Origin: Dyadobacter crusticola DSM 16708
GTDB taxonomy: Bacteria > Bacteroidota > Bacteroidia > Cytophagales > Spirosomataceae
Reading direction: 5' to 3'
Assembly (NCBI RefSeq): GCF_000701505.1
Contig: NZ_KL370786.1
Coordinates: 388,468-452,467 of the forward strand
Length of the DNA: 64,000 bases
Under the pieces are notes generated by a model. It ran no database searches. It had not been told where the DNA came from and was given only the letters and a program-made list of their open reading frames with translations. Made by a program: the position numbers and the translations under genes. Shown one piece after another: positions 54,831 to 62,362 of the stretch (the first letter of the stretch is position 1; each line of letters begins with the position of its first letter).

Positions 54831-55337
54831 TCAGGTCGGTGACGGGAATATGCCGAAGAGCGAAATGATGAAGCTTACGCACAGATACGGTTGAAAGTTG
54901 GTGTGCGGCATTGATCCGCCTTCCGGGCGGATACTTACAGGGCTCATTGCTGCAGCAGAAGGCGGATCTCCCATAAACATCTTTACTGCAGACGAATTTG
55001 CGAGCACTGCATTTTGAGGTTGCGCACTGGCGGCGCCACTCGTAGACGCATTAAAGGCATGCGGATGTGGCGGAATCTGGCTGCTGGTGAGTGTCACTTC
55101 TTCTACGCCGCTGGGCTCCCCGATATTGAAGCCGTTTCCTGAATGGATAGGCAGGCGGCCGCGAAAATCCGGCAGGCAAAAGTTGGATTGTCCGTCACCG
55201 CCGTACGTGGTGCCGATAAGTTGAAAAAGGGCTTCATTTTCTTCGATAGGCAACACCTGTCCTTCGCAAAAAGACCATCCAACAGGCGCAAAGTTGCCGG
55301 CAAACATTCTGATTTCTCCAATATAAGGCTGTGCCAT
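54831..55337 (-). CDS. Phage tail collar domain protein (MdpB-like) 2
   Basis: 168 residues with the collar layout: PYIGEIRMFAGNFAPVGW, FCEGQVLPIEENEALFQLIG and GGDGQSNFCLPDFRGRLPIH. The C terminus NFQPYLCVSFIISLFGIFPS replaces the usual FCIALQG by FIISLFG, so it has diverged from its two neighbours. The middle is variable (Ala/Ser/Thr-rich, about 90-120), as expected for a ligand-binding or fibre part. It lies 40 bp after the third collar gene and belongs to the same transcription unit. Function not established. Confidence 0.9.
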   Translation of the reverse strand: MAQPYIGEIRMFAGNFAPVGWSFCEGQVLPIEENEALFQLIGTTYGGDGQSNFCLPDFRGRLPIHSGNGFNIGEPSGVEEVTLTSSQIPPHPHAFNASTSGAASAQPQNAVLANSSAVKMFMGDPPSAAAMSPVSIRPEGGSMPHTNFQPYLCVSFIISLFGIFPSPT

Positions 55338-55377
55338 TATTTTCTTTGTTAGTAAGGATTGATAGGATAGGTGCTCG

Positions 55378-55893
55378 TTAGTTAGGACTCGGGAAAATGC
55401 CTTGTAAAGCGATGCAGAAGTTGATTGTCAGAGAGGGCTGCATATTCAGATGCGCCTGACCGCCCCCTCCGCCGCCTATTGTACCATCAGCAAGCGGGGT
55501 AAGATTGGTTGTCACATTCTGGTAAAGGTCTGCCGGTTTGGAATTGGAAAACAGGTTATTCATCGGATTGTTCACGTTGTTATCCGAACTCCCGGTATCC
55601 AGTGCACTCAGCAGGTGCGAATGGGCAGGTAGCTCGCTTACGGTAATTGTATGTGCCTGTTCACCGCCCCACTCAGCCAGATCGTGACCCGGGCCAACGT
55701 GGATCGGGGTTTTGCCGCGAAAATCAGGTAATGCGAAGTTTACCCGGCCATCGCCGCCAAATCTTGTCCCCAGCAGTGAAAAAAGTGCTTGATTTTGGTT
55801 AATGGGCATTAATTGTCCGTTTGCCAGCGCCCAGCCTTTCGGCGCAAAGTTGAAACTGACCATTCTGATTTCTGAGATAAATGGTTCTGCCAT
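55378..55893 (-). CDS. Phage tail collar domain protein (MdpB-like) 3
   Basis: 171 residues, the first gene of the collar block. Motifs: PFISEIRMVSFNFAPKGWAL, NGQLMPINQNQALFSLLGT, FGGDGRVNFALPDFRGKTP and C-terminal LTINFCIALQGIFPS. The GWALANGQL segment lacks the Cys found in the two paralogues (GWAWCDGQ, GWSFCEGQ). The central Asn/Gly-rich part is variable. No leader peptide. The 291-bp region upstream is shared with the divergent LacI gene and shows no perfect TAnnTTTG for this direction. Confidence 0.9.
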   Translation of the reverse strand: MAEPFISEIRMVSFNFAPKGWALANGQLMPINQNQALFSLLGTRFGGDGRVNFALPDFRGKTPIHVGPGHDLAEWGGEQAHTITVSELPAHSHLLSALDTGSSDNNVNNPMNNLFSNSKPADLYQNVTTNLTPLADGTIGGGGGGQAHLNMQPSLTINFCIALQGIFPSPN

Positions 55894-56069
55894 AAATAGA
55901 AATTTGTAAGGTGAAAAATAAAGGAACGGAGCGCGCGTAGTCAGTTCAAGGTAACCGATAACTAAATCGCTTTTGAAATATTTCTATAAAAAATAGACAA
56001 TAACTTATTTAGCGGTATTTGTCCTGGTTGATTTCTGTGCAGACCAGAACTCGTTATGTGAATACAATG

Positions 56070-56077
56070 GCACGTGC
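56070..56077. promoter_or_regulatory. Imperfect LacI-type operator before regulator gene
   Basis: GCACGTGC within ATGGCACGTGCAAT shares the central core of the two stronger palindromes at 57368 and 62312. It lies 108 bp before the LacI start, in the gap shared with the collar block. Autoregulation is possible; the site is weaker because the outer CG arms are missing. Confidence 0.4.
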
Positions 56078-56184
56078 AATTACCGCCGGCAAGCGCCCGA
56101 AAGTTTTGGAGGTATTGACTGGGAGGCTATATTTACCTTGCCGTGTTAACTAAATAGACGCCAGGCACCGAAACCAAGCGCCAG

Positions 56185-57243
56185 ATGAAAAAGGAGAGTA
56201 CCTCGCAGGGAGTAAAAGAGATAGCCCGACGTGCCAATGTATCCACTGCAACCGTGGACCGAGTGCTGCATAATCGTACCGGCGTTTCTGAAAAGACCAA
56301 GAAGCGGATCAACGAAATCATCAAGGAGCTGGATTACCAGCCCAATCTCCTGGCAAGCCGGCTGGCGTCAAAAAAGATCATCAGTATCGCTGTCGTTATC
56401 CCAAGTGTGTCGGAAGAAACCAACTTCTGGGAAGCTCCGCTGCGGGGAGTGAAAAGAGCTGACGCTGAAATTAAACAGTACGGTGTGCACACGCAGGTCT
56501 TCTTTTTTGACCTCAATGACAAAGATTCCTTTTCCGAGAAGATCGCGGAGGTGTTGCATGGGGATTTTCAGGGAGTATTGATTTCTCCATCCTATATTGA
56601 AGAAACCAAAAAGTTTGCAGCTCAATGTGCAGAGCGGAAGATCCCGTTCGTATTTCTCGATTCCGACATTCCCGATCTTCACAGCCTTTCCTACATTGGT
56701 CCGCACCTTTTCAAAAGTGGTTACGTCGGTGCAAAGCTGCTCACTTACCGGCTGGAACGTGAGAAGAAGATCCTGATCATCAACATATCCAAAGAGATTG
56801 ACAATTTCAATTATCAGAAAATAGAAGAAGGTTTCAGGAGCTACTTCGCCGATCGGGGCCAGCCTATGGAAATCGTTCGCATCGATATCCGGGAAACTGA
56901 TTACCAATCCGTCGCCAGGCACCTTACCTATGTTTTTCATTTAAATAAAGATATCGGGGCTGCATTCGTGACCAATTCGCGCGTACACACTGTTGCTTCT
57001 TTTCTGAAAAACAGTCACCGCACCCACGTCTCCCTGATCGGGTTTGATTTCGTAACGGAAAACGTGGCTTATCTGGAAAACAATGTGATCGACTTTCTGA
57101 TCTGTCACCGGCCCGAAGAACAGGGGTACCGCGGTATTATGGCACTTTATCAAAAGCTGGTCGCCAATGCGCCCGTCAGCAAGTTGAGCTATATGCCTAT
57201 TGACATTGTTACTAAAGAAAATTACGAATTTTATCAAAATTAG
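56185..57243 (+). CDS. LacI family transcriptional regulator
   Basis: 352 residues. The N-terminal LacI helix-turn-helix (about 9-55) reads VKEIARRANVSTATVDRVLH and VSEKTKKRINEIIKELDYQPN, with the hinge helix NLLASRLASK. The periplasmic-binding-like effector domain covers about 63-345 (ISIAVVIPSVSEETNFW, FVFLDSDIPDLHSLSYIG, ALYQKL). The STATVDRVL recognition helix and the GxxxA hinge are consistent with binding palindromes with a central CG. Two strong GGGCACGTGCCC sites and one weak site stand before genes in this region, so it is probably a local repressor of the catabolic unit to the right. The effector is unknown. Confidence 0.93.
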   Translation: MKKESTSQGVKEIARRANVSTATVDRVLHNRTGVSEKTKKRINEIIKELDYQPNLLASRLASKKIISIAVVIPSVSEETNFWEAPLRGVKRADAEIKQYGVHTQVFFFDLNDKDSFSEKIAEVLHGDFQGVLISPSYIEETKKFAAQCAERKIPFVFLDSDIPDLHSLSYIGPHLFKSGYVGAKLLTYRLEREKKILIINISKEIDNFNYQKIEEGFRSYFADRGQPMEIVRIDIRETDYQSVARHLTYVFHLNKDIGAAFVTNSRVHTVASFLKNSHRTHVSLIGFDFVTENVAYLENNVIDFLICHRPEEQGYRGIMALYQKLVANAPVSKLSYMPIDIVTKENYEFYQN

Positions 57244-57367
57244 CCTATCAGAATTATATAGTGTAATCGCTTCTATTTGCACTAGAAAGATAAGCCTCAC
57301 AAAAAAAGTCACAGAATCTTCTGGATTTAAATCCATTGAAATTAGAAATAATAAATTCTTTTCTATC

Positions 57368-57389
57368 TTTACGGGCACGTGCCCGTAAA
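57368..57389. promoter_or_regulatory. Perfect 22-bp palindrome, LacI-family operator
   Basis: The half sites TTTACGGGCAC and GTGCCCGTAAA form an uninterrupted palindrome with a central CG. A -7-like TATCTTTA (57364-57371) overlaps its left end, and the transporter ATG follows at 57443, so binding would block transcription of the operon. Such even, CG-centred palindromes are typical LacI/PurR-type operators. Confidence 0.8.
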
Positions 57390-57442
57390 TTGCATCAGCA
57401 AATTTCCGGCCGGCATTCAAAATTCCTTTTGCTTCGGAAATT

Positions 57443-58666
57443 ATGACAGACAAAATCCTCAGGTGGCTCAAATCATTGGGCCCGGGAATGATCACCGCCG
57501 CGCTGGTCTTCGGACCAAGCAAGCTGACCATTACTTCCAAGCTGGGCGCAGTTTACGGTTACTCTTTATTATGGGTTGTAATCGTAGCTATCCTGTTCAT
57601 GGGTGTATTTACCGCCATGTCGACCCGCATTGGGGTAGCGACCGATCAATCGCTGCTGGCCTCGGTCAAACAGAAATGGGGCAAGCCGGCGTCGGTAGCG
57701 ATGGGATCGGGTGTTTTTCTGGTGACAACTTCGTTCCAGGCGGGTAACTCTGTTGGTGTCGGTATCGCTGTTGGCGAGCTGTACCAAACTTCTCCGGTGC
57801 CCTGGATCATTCTTTTCAATGCATTCGGTATTGGTCTGCTGTTTTTCAGGAGCTTCTATTCTGTCTTGGAGCGCACGATGATCCTGCTGATCCTTGTCAT
57901 GCTATTCTCATTCATCACGACCTTTTTCCTGGCTAAGCCCGATGCGGGTGAAATTGTAAAAGGTTTTACCACACCGACTGTTCCGGAAGGTTCGCAGGGG
58001 CTGATCATCGCATTTGTGGCTTCCTGCTTCTCTATTGTTGGCGCATTGTACCAGTCTTATCTGATCCAGGAACGGATCCGGATCAACCCCGGGCTGCGTA
58101 ACACTAAAAATGACAGCACCACGGGGATTGTCATCTTGGGTGCAATGTGCGCAGTTGTGATCATCTGCGCCGCTGCTATCCTGAATCCCAAAGGTATTGC
58201 AGTGAATTCCGCAACGGATATGGCCAAAGCGCTCGAACCGATTTTTGGTGAAAATGCATCGACGTTATTCCTGGTAGGTCTTTTCGGCGCTGGTTTTTCG
58301 TCGCTCATCGGGAATGCCTCCGTTGGTGGCACGCTGCTCGGTGATGCACTTGGGCTGGGAAGTAATTTCAGCTCAAAGTCAGTGCGTTACCTTGTTGCAT
58401 TGGTAATGATCATCGGCGCTTCCATTGCGGTACGTTTTGGAAAGCTGCCGCTTGAACTGATCGTTTTTGCCCAGAGTGTAACCATTTTCGTCGTGCCTTT
58501 CATTGGTACCGCCATTTATATGGTCGGGAACGATAAAAAGATCATGGGTGAAAAGGTCAACAGTCCGCTGGTGAAGGTGGTGGGCGGCATTGGTTTGCTG
58601 GTCATTTTCAGCCTTGCGATCATTAATTCCAAAGAACTATTCTTTAATAATCCGCTTTTCAAATAA
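57443..58666 (+). CDS. Nramp-fold transporter lacking metal ligands
   Basis: 407 residues with about eleven membrane helices in the Nramp order. The first helix reads LGPGMITAALVFGPSKLTIT. Canonical Nramp proteins have DPGN here; this protein has GPSK at 24-27, so the Asp and Asn metal ligands are gone. The sixth helix has IVGALYQSYLIQER where MPHN and its Met ligand are expected. It therefore probably carries a substrate other than divalent metal. It is the first gene of a LacI-controlled operon with sugar-acid-type enzymes, so an organic substrate is inferred. Confidence 0.85.
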   Translation: MTDKILRWLKSLGPGMITAALVFGPSKLTITSKLGAVYGYSLLWVVIVAILFMGVFTAMSTRIGVATDQSLLASVKQKWGKPASVAMGSGVFLVTTSFQAGNSVGVGIAVGELYQTSPVPWIILFNAFGIGLLFFRSFYSVLERTMILLILVMLFSFITTFFLAKPDAGEIVKGFTTPTVPEGSQGLIIAFVASCFSIVGALYQSYLIQERIRINPGLRNTKNDSTTGIVILGAMCAVVIICAAAILNPKGIAVNSATDMAKALEPIFGENASTLFLVGLFGAGFSSLIGNASVGGTLLGDALGLGSNFSSKSVRYLVALVMIIGASIAVRFGKLPLELIVFAQSVTIFVVPFIGTAIYMVGNDKKIMGEKVNSPLVKVVGGIGLLVIFSLAIINSKELFFNNPLFK

Positions 58667-58674
58667 TCTTTTCT

Positions 58675-59691
58675 ATGATTGACTTCGCTTCACTGGAAGA
58701 AAAATGGCTGAGCCCGTCGGAGGCATTGATCGAGGATATCAAGCGCATTGACGGTGATATCATGGTCTTGGGCGCAGGAGGCAAGATCGGGCCGAGTATC
58801 TGCCGGCTTGCGAAACAGGCGATTGAACGCGCCGGTCTCGACAAGCGCGTCGTGGCAGTATCGCGGTTCAGCGAGCCGGGCCTGGCCGAAGAACTGAATG
58901 CAAAAGGTATCGACACGATTTCTGCCAATATTTTGGATGATACCCAATTGCAGGACCTGCCGGAGATAGAGAATGTGCTTTATCTGGCGGGTACCAAATT
59001 CGGTACATCCAGCAACGAGCCTTACACCTGGGCAATGAACACCTACCTGCCCGGCCGCGTAGCCGAGAAGTTTCGCAGGTCTCGGATCGTGGTTTACTCG
59101 ACAGGCAATGTGTATCCGTTCACGCCGGTGAATTCGGGTGGCGCTACCGAGGAGTTACGGGCCAATCCGGTAGGGGAGTACGGGCAGTCGTGCCTGGGCC
59201 GGGAGCGGTTGTTCCAATACTTTTCGTCCGTTTACGGCACACCGCTTTTGATCTACCGTCTCAACTACGCCATTGATTTCCGTTACGGTGTATTGCTCGA
59301 AATCGCTAAATCGGTACTGAACGGGAAACCCATCGACGTAAGTATGGGCCACGTGAATGTGATCTGGCAGGGTGATGCGAACGAGATGGCGATCCGCTCG
59401 CTGCTGCATTGCGAGGCGCCTGCAAAGCTCTTGAACATTACGGGACCGGAGACCGTTTCGCTCCGTTGGCTGGCAATGGAATTCGGACGTATATTCAATA
59501 CCGAACCGACATTTTTGACTGAGGAACAGCCTACGGCGCTCCTGAGTAATGCGGCGGAATCTTTCAGGTTGTTCGGCTATCCGCGCACCACATTGAAACA
59601 AATGATCGGCATTACCGCGCAATGGCTGCTGGAAGGTGGTAAAACCATTAATAAGCCTACCCATTTCCAGGAAAGGAAGGGACAGTTTTAA
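58675..59691 (+). CDS. NAD-dependent epimerase/dehydratase family protein
   Basis: 338 residues with an extended SDR fold. The dinucleotide motif GAGGKIG is at 33-39, and LYLAGTKFGT, VVYSTGNVYPF and LNITGPETVSLRWLA are present. The expected active-site YxxxK reads YGQSC (Tyr169, Cys173), so the catalytic Lys is replaced, while Tyr and the Ser/Thr are kept. The N-terminal 28 residues before the Rossmann fold are unusual. It starts 8 bp after the transporter gene and precedes a DHDPS-family gene by 43 bp. A role as a sugar or sugar-acid dehydrogenase/epimerase is inferred; reduced or altered chemistry is possible. Confidence 0.8.
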   Translation: MIDFASLEEKWLSPSEALIEDIKRIDGDIMVLGAGGKIGPSICRLAKQAIERAGLDKRVVAVSRFSEPGLAEELNAKGIDTISANILDDTQLQDLPEIENVLYLAGTKFGTSSNEPYTWAMNTYLPGRVAEKFRRSRIVVYSTGNVYPFTPVNSGGATEELRANPVGEYGQSCLGRERLFQYFSSVYGTPLLIYRLNYAIDFRYGVLLEIAKSVLNGKPIDVSMGHVNVIWQGDANEMAIRSLLHCEAPAKLLNITGPETVSLRWLAMEFGRIFNTEPTFLTEEQPTALLSNAAESFRLFGYPRTTLKQMIGITAQWLLEGGKTINKPTHFQERKGQF

Positions 59692-59734
59692 GAAGAAAAC
59701 AGAGTTGGTATATCAGTAAAATCGCATACAAAAG

Positions 59735-60796
59735 ATGTTGAACGAACAGAAGAAAAGGCTGCTGTTTGAAGGAACGGTGATTCCAGCGCACCCGCTTGCA
59801 TTGACCCGGGAGCTGAAACTGGATGAAAACAGGCAGCGCGGGCTGACGCGGTACTACATGGCCAGCGGCGCCGGAGGAGTGGCGATCGGTGTGCATACGA
59901 CCCAGTTCGAAATCCGCGACCCGCAGGTCAATTTGTTTGAAAAAGTACTCGCGATCACCGCGGAAGAAATTGATAAAGCGGAGCTGGACAGACCTTTTAT
60001 CAAAGTAGCCGGTATCTGCGGAAAGACGGAGCAGGCATTGAAGGAAGCTGATGTTGCGATCAGATACGGCTACGACCTTGGACTGGTGAGTATGGCTGCA
60101 TTCAGGACGGAGCCTGAGGATGAGATAATTGCACACGTAAAGAAGGTAGCCGAGAAAATACCCGTTTTCGGATTTTATTTGCAGGTTGCTGTGGGAGGCA
60201 GGGTGTTCAGTTATGATTTCTGGCAAAAATTTGCGGAGATACCGAATGTGACTGCGATCAAAGTAGCTGCATTCAACCGGTACCAGACACTGGATGTGGT
60301 ACGCGCCGTTGCTTGCTCCTCGAGGAGAGACGACATTGCGCTGTATACCGGAAATGACGACAACATTGTAGCCGACCTGCTGACGCCATTTGTATTTGAT
60401 GTGAACGGAGAGAAAGTTGAAAAACGGTTCGTAGGCGGTCTGCTGGGGCATTATGCCGTTTGGACAGAAAGATCGGTGCAGTTATTGGCCGACATTAAAG
60501 AGGCAGTGAAGGGTTCTGGTGGAGATATTTCAAAGCTCCTCAGCGCGAACATTGAAGTGACCGACATGAATGCCGCGATCTTTGACCCGGCTAATAATTT
60601 CCACGGCTGCATTACCGGTGTGCACGAGGTACTTAGAAGGCAGGGATTGATGGAAGGGATCTGGACATTGAATCCCAAAGAAGATCTTTCACCGGGGCAG
60701 GCCGACGAGATTACCAGGGTTATTGGAGCTTATCCGCATTTGGTGGACGACGAATTTGTGAGTGCGTTTTTGGAGAAAGAAGTCAATCTGATTTAG
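59735..60796 (+). CDS. Dihydrodipicolinate synthase family aldolase
   Basis: 353 residues of the DapA/NAL/KDG-aldolase superfamily. The Schiff-base Lys is Lys176 in VTAIKVAAFNRYQ and the catalytic Tyr is Tyr148 in FGFYLQ. The TIM barrel has GAGGVAIGVHTTQ as its entry. It is about 50 residues longer than DapA. Members cleave or form C-C bonds with pyruvate, for example 2-keto-3-deoxy sugar acids. Located between an epimerase-like gene and a PQQ sugar dehydrogenase gene (1 bp gap), a 2-keto-3-deoxy acid is the most likely substrate, not lysine precursors. Confidence 0.88.
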   Translation: MLNEQKKRLLFEGTVIPAHPLALTRELKLDENRQRGLTRYYMASGAGGVAIGVHTTQFEIRDPQVNLFEKVLAITAEEIDKAELDRPFIKVAGICGKTEQALKEADVAIRYGYDLGLVSMAAFRTEPEDEIIAHVKKVAEKIPVFGFYLQVAVGGRVFSYDFWQKFAEIPNVTAIKVAAFNRYQTLDVVRAVACSSRRDDIALYTGNDDNIVADLLTPFVFDVNGEKVEKRFVGGLLGHYAVWTERSVQLLADIKEAVKGSGGDISKLLSANIEVTDMNAAIFDPANNFHGCITGVHEVLRRQGLMEGIWTLNPKEDLSPGQADEITRVIGAYPHLVDDEFVSAFLEKEVNLI

Positions 60797-60797
60797 C

Positions 60798-62294
60798 ATG
60801 ATGGCCGTGTATCGGTTAGCCGCAGGATTGATCCTGGCGGGCATGTGGCAATTTTGGATCAATCAAAATGAACCGCAAGGGCAGAAAGCCCCTGTCGATA
60901 CGCCATTGAAAATCAGCACAGTAGCATCGGGATTGAATGTTCCCTGGGAAATGATCTGGGGGCCCGACGATCAGCTCTGGTTTACAGAACAAAGCGGCAC
61001 GATCAGCCGGGTCGATCCGAAAACAGGGCTGAAAACGTTGCTTGTGAAAATCGACGAAGTGTACCGTTATCGTTCGCTGGGCTTGCTGGGCATGGCGATA
61101 CATCCTGACTTTAAGCGGCAGCCGTTTGTGTTTGTTGATTATATGTGTAAAAAAGATTCGCTGATCACCACAAAGCTGGTCCGGTTTACCTATAAGAACA
61201 ATAAGCTTACCGAGCCGAAGATTTTGCTCGAAATTCCTGCTCACACGGGCCACAATGGGTCCAGGATCGTTTTTGCACCGGACGGAAAGCTGATGTTCGC
61301 CACGGGGGATGCGATCACGATCACCAATGCGCAGAATACGAATTCATTGAATGGAAAGGTTTTACGCATGAATATCGACGGTACTGCACCGGCAGATAAT
61401 CCGATCAAAGGAAGTCTGATCTGGTCGTGGGGGCACCGGAATATTCAGGGCTTGACTTACGGAGCAAATGGACTGCTCTACGCCTCGGAACACGGCGACG
61501 CGCTGGAAGACGAGCTGAATATCATTCAAAAAGGTGGCAATTACGGTTGGCCGAAAGTGGAAGGTTTTTGCGACCAGCCCGCTGAAAAGCAGTTTTGTGA
61601 TTCGGTTAAAATCGTTGAACCTGTCAAATCCTGGACACCGACGATTGCACCCGCGGGCATTGCGATGTACAATGGCAATATGTTTCCGGAATGGAAGAAT
61701 GCCATTTTACTCACCACCTTAAAAGAAAGTGACCTGCGCATTCTTAAAGTGGATAAAACCGGTAAAAAGATCGTGTCGGAAACCATTGTACTGGATGCAA
61801 AGTACGGCCGGCTGCGCGACATTTGTGTCGGCCCGGACGGCAGTATTTACGTTTCCACGAGCAACCGCGACTGGAACCCGGCAACCGGATTTCCGAAGCC
61901 AGCCGACGATCAGATTCTGCGGATTACACCAGGCAAAGCAGGAGACTATGCAGCACAAACGGCCGCCTTACCGGAGGCGCCAAAGGGACAACGCATTTAC
62001 AACCAGTATTGTGCGTCTTGCCACAAGCAGAATGGAGAAGGAGTAGCCGATGTATTCCCCCCATTGAAAGGGACAGGCCAGGTACAGGACAAGCAGCAGC
62101 TGATCAGTATCATGCTCAAAGGTCTTTCCGGGAAAATAGAGGTGAATGGAAAATCTTACGACCAGCACATGCCCGCGATGGCGTTTCTGACAGATACCCA
62201 GCTCGCCGAGGTAGCAACCTATGTACGACAAAGTTTCGGGAACCAGCTTAGTGCTGTTTTTGTGGAAGAAGTCAAGACCGCGAGGTCCAGGTGA
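60798..62294 (+). CDS. PQQ-dependent sugar dehydrogenase fused to cytochrome c
   Basis: 498 residues with a signal-anchor-like N terminus (about 4-22), so periplasmic. The six-bladed propeller of the soluble glucose/sorbosone dehydrogenase family covers about 38-380 (VPWEMIWGPDDQLWFTEQ, HTGHNG at 149-154, WGHRNIQGL near 211, SEHGDALEDELN). A C-terminal cytochrome c domain follows, with the haem motif CASCH at 405-409 and axial Met458 or Met461. It oxidises aldoses to lactones and passes electrons to the respiratory chain through its own haem. It is last in the operon; a palindrome and a SusC gene follow. Confidence 0.92.
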   Translation: MMAVYRLAAGLILAGMWQFWINQNEPQGQKAPVDTPLKISTVASGLNVPWEMIWGPDDQLWFTEQSGTISRVDPKTGLKTLLVKIDEVYRYRSLGLLGMAIHPDFKRQPFVFVDYMCKKDSLITTKLVRFTYKNNKLTEPKILLEIPAHTGHNGSRIVFAPDGKLMFATGDAITITNAQNTNSLNGKVLRMNIDGTAPADNPIKGSLIWSWGHRNIQGLTYGANGLLYASEHGDALEDELNIIQKGGNYGWPKVEGFCDQPAEKQFCDSVKIVEPVKSWTPTIAPAGIAMYNGNMFPEWKNAILLTTLKESDLRILKVDKTGKKIVSETIVLDAKYGRLRDICVGPDGSIYVSTSNRDWNPATGFPKPADDQILRITPGKAGDYAAQTAALPEAPKGQRIYNQYCASCHKQNGEGVADVFPPLKGTGQVQDKQQLISIMLKGLSGKIEVNGKSYDQHMPAMAFLTDTQLAEVATYVRQSFGNQLSAVFVEEVKTARSR

Positions 62295-62311
62295 ATTTTT
62301 TTCAGAATTCG

Positions 62312-62325
62312 CGGGCACGTGCCCG
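62312..62325. promoter_or_regulatory. Second LacI-type operator before SusC gene
   Basis: CGGGCACGTGCCCG is identical to the central 14 bp of the palindrome at 57368-57389; the outer TTTA/TAAA arms are not kept. It lies 38 bp before the susC-like ATG and 18 bp after the upstream stop, and so places the receptor gene under the same regulator. Confidence 0.75.
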
Positions 62326-62362
62326 AGTCAGCGTTTTTACTTAACCATAAACCCAATTCCGT

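Noticed and set aside
54250..55893. Prophage or contractile injection system
   Set aside because: Only collar-domain proteins are present; no sheath, tube, baseplate, capsid, terminase, lysis or integrase genes. MdpB-like proteins occur without phages.
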